Shown here in pieces: positions 1-9,180 of a stretch of 64,000 nt of DNA. This DNA comes from Flavobacterium psychrophilum (lineage in GTDB: Bacteria; Bacteroidota; Bacteroidia; Flavobacteriales; Flavobacteriaceae), in NCBI GenBank assembly GCA_001708385.1, contig CP012388.1:3224001-3288000 (forward strand). The letters run 5' to 3'. Position 1 is the first letter of the stretch; every line of letters begins with the position of its first letter. Position numbers and translations under genes: made by a program. The notes beneath the pieces were generated by a model. That model had not been told where the DNA came from, searched no databases, and saw only the letters and a program-made list of their open reading frames with translations.

Positions 1-57
1 CTTGCAGTTGACAGAAATGCTTTTGGGTAATTGATTTATGATCCAATGAAATTACAT

Positions 58-91
58 AAAAACACCCGCTATCAAGGCGGGTGTTTTGTTT
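58..91. terminator. Intrinsic terminator, probably bidirectional
   Basis: An 11-bp inverted repeat (AAAACACCCGC arm, 7-nt loop) is followed by T-rich sequence on the plus strand and preceded by A-rich sequence. It can therefore stop a plus-strand gene ending at the left edge and also the minus-strand peptidase gene next to it. Confidence 0.85.
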
Positions 92-119
92 TTGTATGAC
101 TACGAATTGTAAAGAACCG

Positions 120-2534
120 CTATTTACGGTTCTTTACATATTTCTCTAACCACTGATCCTGTTCCCACAGTAAGTGTAGTATACTTTCTATAGCAGCATA
201 GCCGTGGCTTTCTTTAGGTAATAACACCAGACGCGTTGGCGCACCAAAACCTTTTAGGGCATTAAAATATCGTTCACTCTGCATTGGGAAGGTACCCGAA
301 TTGTTATCGGCTTCACCGTGAATTAATAACAGCGGCGTTTTCATTTTATCAGCATGCATAAATGGTGACATGGTATTATAGACCCCAGGCGCATCCCAGT
401 AGTTTCTTTCTTCACTCTGGAAACCGAAAGGAGTAAGAGTCCTGTTGTAGGCTCCGCTTCTTGCTATTCCCGCAGCAAACAGGTCGGAATGTGTCAGTAA
501 GTTAGCCGTCATAAACGCACCGTACGAGTGGCCTCCCACAGCGACACGTTTTCTGTCGACGTAACCCAAAGCATCAACTGCGTCAATTGCAGCTTTAGCA
601 TCAGCAACAAGCTGCGGAATAAATGTATCGTTAGGTTCTTCTGTACCTTCACCTACAATAGGGAACGATGCATCATCCAGTACTGCATAACCACGGGTTA
701 CCCAATATACGGGTGAACCATAGTACGGATACGTAAAGTCGTTAGGGTTAGATGTCGTCTGTGCAGCACTGTTCTTATCCTTAAACTCTGCAGGGTAAGC
801 CCACATGATCATCGGCAGCTTTTCCTTTTTGGTTTTATCATAACCTGCCGGAAGGTATAATGTTCCTGTAAGGTCAAGGCCATCTGCCCGTTTGTATTTT
901 ATAAGTTCTTTGCTAACGTTCTCGATCTTTTTAAAAGGATTCTCAAAAAACGTTACCTGCGTAGGCTTCTGTTTTTTAATGTTATTGATGTAGTAGTTAG
1001 GATATTGGTTTTTAGATTCCATCTGAACCAGTACATCACCTTTTTTAATATCTATAATACTATTGATAGATTCTTTCCTGTCTGTGTATTTCGATTGATA
1101 CAGGCGTGTTTTCTTTTTTGTTTTCAGGTCGAACTGATCTATGAAAGGAAATTGTCCTTTGGCAGTAAATCCATCACCGGTAAGGTAGGCGTTGTTGCCT
1201 TCCAGATTTAAAACGTAACGGCCCCACTGGTTTCTTTTAGTATCAAAATTACCCGGGTCGCTATACACATCCTGATAATTGTAATCGAAAATAATTTCAG
1301 GTTTTTGTGACGCATCAGACGGGTTAAAAATGTAGTTTTTTACATTTCGCGTATTCCACCAGTTATCACGAAGTATGGCAATTTTATCATTACCCCATGT
1401 AATGCCACTGTAACGGTTAATGGTTTTTACAAGGCTCTTAGGTGTGCCTGTAAACGGAGCGCCAACCTCAAATACTTCATCCCTAAACGGAACTTCCACG
1501 GCAGGGTCGCCACCATCCAGTGCTTCAGCCCAAATAATAGTAGCAGGTTTGTCGGCTCTCCAGGTAATATCCCTTTTGCCTTTTTGCTCAGCCATAAATC
1601 CTTTAGGCATATCTTCAATAAGAGGTTTTTCATTGAAGGTGGTTACGGTCTTTCCTGTACTATCGTAAATAACGCTTTTGTTAGGGAAACGATCCAGTGT
1701 AACAATATAAGAGAATGGTTTTTGTAATGTTGTAGCCATTACATAATTTCCATCGGGTGAAAAGCTAAGTCCGCCATACATTGCTGCTGGAGCCCATGCC
1801 GACTTTTGTCCGCTAAGGCTAACCTTTTGCAGTTCGGAAGTGGTAAGCGACTCGAAGTTGGCTTCGTCGTTTTTATTTTTAAGCAGATCCTGATACGTCC
1901 TGTTCTGGGCTTTTGTGCCATCACTTACGGTAACGGTTGGCCCCGCAGGAATTGCATCTGTAGTATTGATAAGTGCTGGCCTGTTGGCAGGAAGCACTTT
2001 TACAAGCAGCGCGCTGCCATCTCTAAACCATGTAACAGGGTTACCCATATTGGCGTTAAGGTTGGCTTCAGTAAGTTTTTTGGCTTCAAGGGATGTAATA
2101 TCCAGCACCCATGCTTCGACTCCAGTAGCAGTAGTATTGGTAAACGCCATTTTGGTTTCATCTGGCGACCACGAGAAATTGGCAAGCTTCGGGTTTTGCG
2201 GAAGTCCTTTTACCTGCACAGGTTCTTTGTCTTTCAGTTTTTTATATTTCAGGTTGTTCACATAGGTAACAGTACTTGAGATATTTGTTTTCGGGTTGAT
2301 GCGAAGTCCGCCCAGTTTTAATTCGGTTTCAGAAAGATCAGCTAGTGTTTTGTAGGCGTTGCGGTACATAAGCAGCATGTGGTTGTGCTTGCTGTCCATA
2401 TTCACAGACGGTGCCCTTTCTACATCTACAAGTTCAAGTATTTCTTTAGGAGGCTTTTGGTAGGTTACGTTTTCCTGTGCCTGAAGGCCAAGCCCTGCCA
2501 GCACAAAAAGCAGTGAGGTAACAAGTATTTTCAT
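120..2534 (-). CDS. Secreted S9 family prolyl-oligopeptidase-type peptidase
   Basis: An 804-residue serine peptidase that probably cleaves peptides in the periplasm. A signal peptide (about residues 1-19, ending LGLQAQ) comes first. A long beta-propeller-like region follows, then a C-terminal alpha/beta-hydrolase domain from about residue 560. The nucleophile is Ser670 in GGHSYGAF, with Asp743 in HGEADNNSG and His777 in KESHGY completing the triad. The spacing and overall length resemble the S9D glutamyl-aminopeptidase-like branch; that subfamily call is an inference. The gene is monocistronic, convergent with whatever lies left of the window and divergent from the FabH-type gene. The ATG start is chosen because it gives an intact signal peptide. 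Confidence 0.9.
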   Translation of the reverse strand: MKILVTSLLFVLAGLGLQAQENVTYQKPPKEILELVDVERAPSVNMDSKHNHMLLMYRNAYKTLADLSETELKLGGLRINPKTNISSTVTYVNNLKYKKLKDKEPVQVKGLPQNPKLANFSWSPDETKMAFTNTTATGVEAWVLDITSLEAKKLTEANLNANMGNPVTWFRDGSALLVKVLPANRPALINTTDAIPAGPTVTVSDGTKAQNRTYQDLLKNKNDEANFESLTTSELQKVSLSGQKSAWAPAAMYGGLSFSPDGNYVMATTLQKPFSYIVTLDRFPNKSVIYDSTGKTVTTFNEKPLIEDMPKGFMAEQKGKRDITWRADKPATIIWAEALDGGDPAVEVPFRDEVFEVGAPFTGTPKSLVKTINRYSGITWGNDKIAILRDNWWNTRNVKNYIFNPSDASQKPEIIFDYNYQDVYSDPGNFDTKRNQWGRYVLNLEGNNAYLTGDGFTAKGQFPFIDQFDLKTKKKTRLYQSKYTDRKESINSIIDIKKGDVLVQMESKNQYPNYYINNIKKQKPTQVTFFENPFKKIENVSKELIKYKRADGLDLTGTLYLPAGYDKTKKEKLPMIMWAYPAEFKDKNSAAQTTSNPNDFTYPYYGSPVYWVTRGYAVLDDASFPIVGEGTEEPNDTFIPQLVADAKAAIDAVDALGYVDRKRVAVGGHSYGAFMTANLLTHSDLFAAGIARSGAYNRTLTPFGFQSEERNYWDAPGVYNTMSPFMHADKMKTPLLLIHGEADNNSGTFPMQSERYFNALKGFGAPTRLVLLPKESHGYAAIESILHLLWEQDQWLEKYVKNRK

Positions 2535-2713
2535 GTCTGATTAATTAGGTTGATGCTATATAAGTAGTTATTAACGATTTGTTGTTACATTAATTTTAGT
2601 TAATATATTAAAACGTTATAAAATAGCATAAGTTAAAAATTAACGGGTGTTTGCAATTTAATTTTAAGGAATGTTTACTTTTACAGTCTTATTTTTAATA
2701 AAATAACTAATAC

Positions 2714-3727
2714 ATGTATCATTCAAAAATTTCAGGCTTAGGCTATTACGTTCCGGAAAATGTTGTAACCAACGATGATCTTTCAAAGATCATGGAAACC
2801 AATGATGAATGGATACAGGAACGTACCGGTATTAAGGAAAGAAGACACGTGATAAAAGGCGATGGCGATACTACAACCACTATGGGGGTAAAAGCTGCCA
2901 AAATTGCCATAGAGCGTGCAGGTATAGATAAAGAAGACATCGATTTTATAGTATTTGCAACCCTTAGCCCCGATTATTATTTTCCTGGGCCGGGCGTTTT
3001 GGTACAAAGGGATCTAGGGATGAAACGTACTGTTGGCGCGCTCGATGTGCGTAACCAGTGTTCAGGGTTTATCTATGCGCTTTCGGTTGCCGATCAGTTC
3101 ATAAAAACCGGTATGTATAAAAATATACTTATCATCGGTTCAGAATTACATTCTACAGGCCTTGATATGACAACGAGAGGCCGCGGTGTCTCTGTTATTT
3201 TTGGTGATGGCGCAGGAGCGGCAGTTTTAACCCGCGAGGAAGATACAACTAAAGGTATACTTTCTACGCATCTGCACTCTGAAGGACAGCATGCCGAAGA
3301 ACTTTCGCTTATTGCACCCGGTATGGGCAAGCGTTGGGTAACTGATATTATTGCAGATGCAGATCCTAACGACGAGAGTTATTTCCCGTATATGAACGGA
3401 CAATTTGTATTTAAAAATGCAGTGGTTCGTTTTAGTGAGGTCATCAATGAGGGGCTTAAAGCGAATAACCTTGAGGTAAGCGATATTGATATGCTTATTC
3501 CGCATCAGGCGAATTTAAGGATAGCACAATTTATTCAGCAAAAATTTGGATTAAGCGATGATCAGGTATATAATAATATCATGAAATACGGTAACACTAC
3601 CGCAGCATCTATTCCTATTGCGCTTACAGAAGCATGGGAGCAGGGAAAAATTAAAGAAGGCGATACTGTTGTATTAGCGGCTTTCGGTAGCGGCTTTACA
3701 TGGGGTAGCGCTATTATTAAATGGTAA
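2714..3727 (+). CDS. 3-oxoacyl-ACP synthase III family protein (FabH-type)
   Basis: A 337-residue thiolase-fold enzyme. FabH condenses acetyl-CoA with malonyl-ACP to start fatty-acid synthesis in the cytoplasm. The catalytic triad is complete: Cys116 (RNQCSGF), His264 (IPHQANLRI) and Asn293 (YGNTTAAS). Length is slightly above E. coli FabH (317). It does not sit beside plsX or rpmF, the usual location of the housekeeping fabH, so it may be a second, specialised ketoacyl synthase (for example for branched primers or a secondary lipid). No gene symbol is given for that reason. It stands alone between the divergent peptidase gene and an intergenic region carrying repeat-like hairpins. Confidence 0.88.
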   Translation: MYHSKISGLGYYVPENVVTNDDLSKIMETNDEWIQERTGIKERRHVIKGDGDTTTTMGVKAAKIAIERAGIDKEDIDFIVFATLSPDYYFPGPGVLVQRDLGMKRTVGALDVRNQCSGFIYALSVADQFIKTGMYKNILIIGSELHSTGLDMTTRGRGVSVIFGDGAGAAVLTREEDTTKGILSTHLHSEGQHAEELSLIAPGMGKRWVTDIIADADPNDESYFPYMNGQFVFKNAVVRFSEVINEGLKANNLEVSDIDMLIPHQANLRIAQFIQQKFGLSDDQVYNNIMKYGNTTAASIPIALTEAWEQGKIKEGDTVVLAAFGSGFTWGSAIIKW

Positions 3728-3968
3728 TCTTCTAGTTTAAAAATTTTAAAGTCATAAAGTCAGCTACTGTTGCTGAATATATATAATTCCGCTTTTAGTC
3801 TTTCAAGGATTAGAAGCGGAATTTTTTTATCCCTGAGTGAAGCTTGCTCTCCTCTCCATCGGAGAGGGGCTGGGGGTGAGGATTGTTTTTTTAATCTTAG
3901 CGAACCTTTCTCTCTTGAGAAGGGCAGTGGTGTGTTTTATTTAATATTTTTGGTGTAAATAGTTATTA
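3728..3968. repeat. Intergenic region with two repeat-like hairpins
   Basis: This 241-bp gap has no convincing gene. It holds a hairpin CCTCTCC-atc-GGAGAGG (3851-3867) followed by a G-rich tail GGGCTGGGGGTGAGG, and a second weaker hairpin at 3905-3924. The composition differs from the flanking coding sequence. The first motif resembles short palindromic elements dispersed in bacterial intergenic regions; that is from memory and needs a genome-wide count. A 62-codon open frame across it shows no protein-like features. Confidence 0.45.
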
Positions 3969-4496
3969 ATGTCGAAATTCAAACTAAAATATATGTTCTG
4001 GCTTTTTCTCTTTGTACTTGTGGGTATTGCTGCATGGTGTTTTTATCCGGGTAAACCGCTGCCAAAAGGTAGAACCATCGATAAGCTTGTGGTGTATAAG
4101 TCCAAACGTAAAATGGAAGCGTATTCTGCTGACAAGCTTTTAAAAACCTACACTATAGCACTGGGTAAAAATCCTGTAGGGCATAAGCAGTTTGAGGGCG
4201 ATAACAAAACTCCCGAAGGATTATATATTATAAATGCCCGAAACCCAAAAAGTGGTTATCACAAGAATCTGGGGGTGTCTTATCCCAATACCGCTGATAA
4301 GGCATACGCCGAAAAACAAGGCAAATTACCGGGCGGGCATATCAAAATTCACGGACTGCGAAACGATAGCGGTTACATTGGTAAATTTCATCGTTTTAAA
4401 GACTGGACAGCAGGCTGCATTGCAGTTACCAATGCTGAGGTGGATGAGCTTTATACAGCCGTTAAAAAAGATGCCGAGATAATTATTCTAAAATAG
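3969..4496 (+). CDS. L,D-transpeptidase family protein (YkuD domain)
   Basis: A 175-residue membrane-anchored enzyme of the L,D-transpeptidase fold. The family makes 3-3 peptidoglycan cross-links or attaches proteins to the wall in the periplasm. An N-terminal hydrophobic anchor covers residues 8-25. The catalytic domain occupies about residues 36-175 and keeps the signature His128 (KIHGLRND) and nucleophile Cys150 in TAGCIAVTN, followed by the usual N-x-E-V-D-E-L tail. It is short for the family and has no LysM domain, like the E. coli YafK group. The gene is followed by a strong terminator and is convergent with the receptor gene. Confidence 0.88.
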   Translation: MSKFKLKYMFWLFLFVLVGIAAWCFYPGKPLPKGRTIDKLVVYKSKRKMEAYSADKLLKTYTIALGKNPVGHKQFEGDNKTPEGLYIINARNPKSGYHKNLGVSYPNTADKAYAEKQGKLPGGHIKIHGLRNDSGYIGKFHRFKDWTAGCIAVTNAEVDELYTAVKKDAEIIILK

Positions 4497-4514
4497 TTTT
4501 CAGATACGGTATCT

Positions 4515-4540
4515 AATTTCCCCCTTTGGGGGTTAGGGCG
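4515..4540. repeat. Short G/C palindrome CCCCC-ttt-GGGGG
   Basis: A 5-bp perfect G/C stem with a 3-nt loop at 4520-4532, followed by TTAGGGCG, lies in the convergent gap before the terminator. It resembles the elements at 3851-3867 in being a short G/C palindrome with a G-rich tail. Confidence 0.4.
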
Positions 4541-4548
4541 CTAAAAAA

Positions 4549-4580
4549 CAAAACCCCGGGCGCAACTCCCGGGGTTTTTA
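4549..4580. terminator. Intrinsic terminator between convergent genes
   Basis: The stem AAACCCCGGG / CCCGGGGTTT with a 7-nt loop is flanked by A-rich and T-rich sequence, so it can act on both strands. Confidence 0.88.
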
Positions 4581-4639
4581 CTAACCTAAACCTAATTTAA
4601 TATGGAGATCATATTAAGCTGTATGCAGTAGTGGTGTTT

Positions 4640-7042
4640 CTAGAACATTCCGCCGCTGCTTTGTTTTGTATTGTCTTCGCGTTGTTTACGTGCCATTGCC
4701 CTGTTTTTACCGCCACCAAACATATAGTTGATGCCAAAGTACACAGTGCGGCTTTCCCATCTGAATTCGCCCTCCTGAGGAAAAGGATTTCTTGAATCAA
4801 ACCCGTAACGCATGGTTTTAAACATATCGCTAAAGCGAACGCTAAGTGTCATTTTGTTGTCAAGTAACGTATAACGTGCGCCACTGTCAATTTTATACAT
4901 GTCCTTCGAGTTGTTCTGAACACCGTTTACAGGACCTCTATAGAAGCCGAAAAGGTTAAGGCTAAAGCGGTTGTTGATTTTGAAATTACTGTTTAGCCTT
5001 GCATTGAATGCATTAGCGGTAATGCTTTTAATTTCGGTTACAAATGTGTCGTCTGCCTGTTCAATGTTTACAACCCCTTTTTGTGATATACTCGAGAAAT
5101 CAATAGCCGGCTGAATGTCAAGCCATTTTGCTATTTTATAGTTAGCAGATATTTCAAAACCAAAAGCATTGTTGTGGTTAAAATTGCTGTAACTCATTAT
5201 CTGGTCCTGCGTGTTTTCTGTACTTTCGTTAGGATATAAAACCCTGCTGATCTCGTCGTTTATCAGTCTGTAAAAAACACCTCCTGTAATAGAGGATCCC
5301 TGTCCGAACATTCTTGTGTAATTGATCTCTACAGAGTTGGTGAATTGTGGTTTCAGTTCCGGGTTACCCAAAGAGGTTACAAGCGGTGTAGCAAATTCCC
5401 TTATTGGTTTTGTCTGGTCAAGGCTTGGCCTGTCTACACGGCGGCTATAACTGAACTGAAGCATATTCTTTTCGTTAAGGCTGTACGTTAAGTAAGCAGA
5501 AGGATAAACGGTAATATAGTCATCTTTAAAAGCTGTACTTCCGTTATAATTTGCATTAACCTTGTAGCTTTCAAAACGCGCACCTAACTGGTAGCTGAAC
5601 TTCTCAAACTTCTGCCCGAAAGTTGCATACGCCGAATAAATATCCTGATCGTAGGTGTAGCCTACATTTTGCTGATCAGCCGGGATAAGCGGGTTCGAAG
5701 AATTATATGCATTATCAGAACGTATAAGCCTTGCTTCTGCACCTAACTCTAAAGTTGATTTTTCACTTAACGGGTTAACGTAGTCAAGGTTTAAAGTTGT
5801 GTTCTGACGTTTATCTATAACATCATCATTATACAATACAGCTGCAGCATTACCTGTTGTAGTGGTATAGTCTACATACTGAGTATCTTTTGAGTCGTTG
5901 TAATTTCCTTCAAAATCAAGCGTATGGCCTTCTTTTTCAAATTTATGCTTGAATGCAAGGTTGTATGAGTTATTATGGTTGTCGCTGTCAATTAGTGATA
6001 GCTGCGAAATGTTGGGGGTGTTTTCTCCCGGTCCATATAAAATGTTGGCTCCAATGCTTGCTTTTCCACTTCCGTAGTTCTGGTTGGTATATGCCGATAA
6101 TGTATTATTGTCGTTGATATAATAATCCATACCAAATTTACCAAGTACACTTTCGTTATCGTTGATAACATCAATTAGCTGGTTAGAGTCGATATCCAGA
6201 CGGTTTACAAACCCGTCATTAAAGTACTTACCGGAGTTGCTTCCTGCTGTACCAAAAAAGTTGATCTTACCGGTACGGTAGTTCATATCTACCGAGTTGT
6301 TTACTTTAGGCGTTTCACCAAAAGTGATACCTGCATTAAAGCTACCGTTAAAGCCATCGTTAGCGTTTTTATGAAGGACGATATTAATAATACCGCTCAT
6401 ACCTTCGGGATTGTACTTTGCACTAGGGTTAGTGATAAGCTCAATCTTTTTTATAGATGTAGAAGGTATTTGCTTTAACAGCTGTGCAGGGTCAAGGTTT
6501 GTAGGCCTTCCATCTACCAATACCCTTACATTAGTATTGCCTCGCAAAGAGATATTGCCATCCTGGTCTACATTCACCGATGGTATGTTATTCATAATTT
6601 CCGAAGCTGTTCCGCCTGCAGTAGTAAGATCACGCCCAACAGTAATTACTTTACGGTCAAGTTTCTGTTCTATAGTGCTTACTTCTTTAACGATACTTAC
6701 TTCGTCCAGAGTGGTAGCTTCTTCCTTAATGGCAATAGTGCCAAGGTTTACCGACTTTGCTGCATCGCTTAACGCTGCGGTAAGGTTTTGGGTTTTGTAA
6801 CCCATAAACTGGATTTCTACAGCTACACTTTTAAGTGGAATGTTCTTAACGGTAAATGTTCCGTTGTCTTCGGTAATGCCGCCACCTATAACAGTGCCGT
6901 TTTCCTTTACTACAATACTCACGTAAGGCAGCGCCTCTTTAGTCGTATTATCGATTACTTTTCCGGTAATGCTGCCTTGGTTTTGGGCAGTCATTGTCAT
7001 GATGCTCCCGAGAAGAAGCATGCACAAAAATTTCAATTTCAT
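4640..7042 (-). CDS. TonB-dependent receptor / outer-membrane beta-barrel protein
   Basis: An 800-residue outer-membrane protein. A signal peptide (about 1-19) is followed by a carboxypeptidase-regulatory-like domain (about 22-105), a TonB plug (about 130-225, with VDQDGNISLRGNTNVRVL and VDGRPTN) and a 22-strand-type beta-barrel to near the C-terminus. The end NYMFGGGKNRAMARKQRED leaves a basic tail after the last strand. It belongs to the same subfamily as the receptor at 53043-55424: both have an x-LRG/FRG-x plug and end near YYFGGGK/YMFGGGK. There is no SusD partner, so the substrate cannot be inferred; this subfamily is often not linked to polysaccharide loci. Confidence 0.88.
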   Translation of the reverse strand: MKLKFLCMLLLGSIMTMTAQNQGSITGKVIDNTTKEALPYVSIVVKENGTVIGGGITEDNGTFTVKNIPLKSVAVEIQFMGYKTQNLTAALSDAAKSVNLGTIAIKEEATTLDEVSIVKEVSTIEQKLDRKVITVGRDLTTAGGTASEIMNNIPSVNVDQDGNISLRGNTNVRVLVDGRPTNLDPAQLLKQIPSTSIKKIELITNPSAKYNPEGMSGIINIVLHKNANDGFNGSFNAGITFGETPKVNNSVDMNYRTGKINFFGTAGSNSGKYFNDGFVNRLDIDSNQLIDVINDNESVLGKFGMDYYINDNNTLSAYTNQNYGSGKASIGANILYGPGENTPNISQLSLIDSDNHNNSYNLAFKHKFEKEGHTLDFEGNYNDSKDTQYVDYTTTTGNAAAVLYNDDVIDKRQNTTLNLDYVNPLSEKSTLELGAEARLIRSDNAYNSSNPLIPADQQNVGYTYDQDIYSAYATFGQKFEKFSYQLGARFESYKVNANYNGSTAFKDDYITVYPSAYLTYSLNEKNMLQFSYSRRVDRPSLDQTKPIREFATPLVTSLGNPELKPQFTNSVEINYTRMFGQGSSITGGVFYRLINDEISRVLYPNESTENTQDQIMSYSNFNHNNAFGFEISANYKIAKWLDIQPAIDFSSISQKGVVNIEQADDTFVTEIKSITANAFNARLNSNFKINNRFSLNLFGFYRGPVNGVQNNSKDMYKIDSGARYTLLDNKMTLSVRFSDMFKTMRYGFDSRNPFPQEGEFRWESRTVYFGINYMFGGGKNRAMARKQREDNTKQSSGGMF

Positions 7043-7344
7043 GTTCGATTAGATTTGATGATGATTTTGAGGGTAAAGCACAGCGGCTAAAATGAAACTG
7101 CCATACTATTACCTGTCGATGCAGCATTGATTTTATTTAACTTTATCACTTCTGCATTTACCCATAAGACACAGGAGAGCCTGTTTTGTTACAAAAAAAT
7201 GTAAAAAAAGTTTTATTTAGAGTCATGAAAAATAATAAGGCGATAAGATTTTCTAACTTTACAGGAGGTAATTTGTTGATTATAACGCATTTTAATTAAC
7301 AGATTATTTAGGTTTTTTCCCTTCAAAAGGATGCCAAATATGTT

Positions 7345-7352
7345 TATCTTTG
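7345..7352 (+). promoter_or_regulatory. Promoter -7 element for argS
   Basis: TATCTTTG matches the Bacteroidota consensus TAnnTTTG, 25 bp before the argS start codon. No clear -33 TTTG is visible. Confidence 0.7.
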
Positions 7353-7377
7353 CACGCTTAAAAAAAATTATAGTACA

Positions 7378-9159
7378 ATGTCAATATCAAAAATCCTTAC
7401 TTTCCAGATAGAAAAAGCTATAGATGCTTTGTTCGGCGTAACTGTAGAAAAAATAGAACTACAGGCTACACGGAAAGAATTTGAGGGCGATGTTACTATG
7501 GTTATTTTTCCGCTTCTTAAAGTTATAAAGGGTAGCAACCCTGCCGAACTTGGTGGTAAAATAGGGCAGTACCTTGTAGATAATACAGTAGCGGTAGAGA
7601 AGTTTAACGTGGTGGGAGGTTTCCTTAACCTTGTTATTGCCGATGCTTACTACATCAACTATTTTAATGAGATTAAAAACGATGACAAATTTGCCTATCC
7701 GGCACCTGCCGAAAATGGTAAAGCTGTTATGGTAGAATATGCATCGCCAAATACAAACAAACCGCTTCACTTAGGCCACGTGCGTAATGTGCTGTTAGGA
7801 TATTCTGTAGCAAATATTATCGAGGCATCGGGTAAAAAAGTATACAAAACCCAGGTTATTAACGACAGGGGTATACACATATGTAAGTCGATGCTTGCTT
7901 ACGAGAAATTCGGACATAATGAAACTCCGGAAAGTGCCAACATTAAAGGCGATAAGCTTGCGGGAAACTACTATGTAGAATTTGATAAGGCTTACAAAAA
8001 AGAAATAAGCCAGCTGATGGAAGCAGGCGCTACCGAAGAAGAAGCAAAGAAGAAAGCTCCGATTTTACTTGAAGCACAGGATATGCTTCGTAAATGGGAG
8101 GCGGGTGATGCAGAGGTAATGGCACTTTGGAACAAAATGAATGCGTGGGTATACAAAGGTTTCGAAGAAACGTATACCAACATTGGTGTGAAATTTGACC
8201 AGAATTATTACGAAAGCAATACATACCTTTTAGGTAAAGATGTTGTTGCTGATGGACTTGAGAAAGGCGTTTTTGAAAAAGATCCTGATGGTTCGGTTTG
8301 GATCGATTTAACGTCTGATGGATTAGACCGTAAGATCGTTTTGCGTTCTGACGGTACATCGGTATATATAACACAGGATATCGGTACGGCTATTCAGCGT
8401 GTTAAAGATTTTCCTGATGTTGGCGGTATGGTGTATACTGTTGGTAATGAACAGGATTATCATTTTAAAGTGCTTTTCCTTATCCTTAAGAAATTAGGGT
8501 TCGACTGGGCACAGCACCTGTACCACCTGTCTTACGGAATGGTTGACCTTCCGTCAGGAAAAATGAAAAGCCGTGAAGGTACTGTTGTAGATGCAGATGA
8601 CCTTATGGCTGAAATGACCGCTACTGCAAAAAGCATTTCTGAAGAATTAGGTAAGCTGGAAGGCTACTCTGATGAAGAGAAAGGCAAATTATATGAAACT
8701 ATTGGCCTTGGCGCCCTTAAATATCAAATGCTTAGGGTAGATCCTAAGAAACGTATCTTGTTTGATCCTAATGAGTCTATCGACTTTAACGGAGATTCGG
8801 GTCCGTTCATTCAAATGTCGTATGTAAGGACAAGGGCAATTTTGCGTAAAGCAGACTTCGATCTTGAACGTAACATCACCACAGTACCGTTGCATGCTAA
8901 AGAAAAAGACCTTATTAAACAGGTTGAGTTATTTGGTACTGTAGTGCAAAATGCTGCACAATTGTACAGTCCGGCTATCATTGCCAATTATGCCTACGAC
9001 CTTGCTAAAGAATTCAGCTCTTACTACCAGGTAGTTTCTATACTTGGCGAAGAAGATATGGATACTAAAGTATTTAGGGTACAGCTTTCTAAAAAAGTAG
9101 GTGAAACCATTAAAGCGGCTTTCGGCCTGCTGGGCATCAATATGCCCGAGCGCATGTAA
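7378..9159 (+). CDS. argS: Arginine--tRNA ligase
   Basis: A 593-residue class I aminoacyl-tRNA synthetase that charges tRNA-Arg in the cytoplasm. The N-terminal Arg-tRNA-synthetase additional domain (about 5-90) contacts the tRNA elbow. The HIGH motif is HLGH at 131-134 within NTNKPLHLGHVRN. The KMSKS equivalent is KMKSR near residue 395. The C-terminal DALR anticodon-binding helical bundle starts about residue 470 and ends with the typical PERM. Length and motif order are normal. A -7 promoter element precedes it, and the SGNH gene follows after 21 bp on the same strand, so the acetylation cassette may share its transcript. Confidence 0.97.
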   Translation: MSISKILTFQIEKAIDALFGVTVEKIELQATRKEFEGDVTMVIFPLLKVIKGSNPAELGGKIGQYLVDNTVAVEKFNVVGGFLNLVIADAYYINYFNEIKNDDKFAYPAPAENGKAVMVEYASPNTNKPLHLGHVRNVLLGYSVANIIEASGKKVYKTQVINDRGIHICKSMLAYEKFGHNETPESANIKGDKLAGNYYVEFDKAYKKEISQLMEAGATEEEAKKKAPILLEAQDMLRKWEAGDAEVMALWNKMNAWVYKGFEETYTNIGVKFDQNYYESNTYLLGKDVVADGLEKGVFEKDPDGSVWIDLTSDGLDRKIVLRSDGTSVYITQDIGTAIQRVKDFPDVGGMVYTVGNEQDYHFKVLFLILKKLGFDWAQHLYHLSYGMVDLPSGKMKSREGTVVDADDLMAEMTATAKSISEELGKLEGYSDEEKGKLYETIGLGALKYQMLRVDPKKRILFDPNESIDFNGDSGPFIQMSYVRTRAILRKADFDLERNITTVPLHAKEKDLIKQVELFGTVVQNAAQLYSPAIIANYAYDLAKEFSSYYQVVSILGEEDMDTKVFRVQLSKKVGETIKAAFGLLGINMPERM

Positions 9160-9180
9160 TTTTATAAATCAGCCATTCTT

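Noticed and set aside
1..57. Possible 3' end of a plus-strand gene at the left edge
   Set aside because: Two frames are open (stops at 28-30 and 32-34) and too few codons remain to choose between them. The terminator at 58-91 does suggest a gene ends here.
1806..2279. 157-codon frame antisense to the S9 peptidase
   Set aside because: It lies wholly within a well-supported gene on the other strand; its sequence shows no domain or signal.
3770..3958. 62-codon plus-strand frame after the FabH gene
   Set aside because: It runs across two hairpins and a G-rich repeat-like tail, with no protein-like features or promoter.
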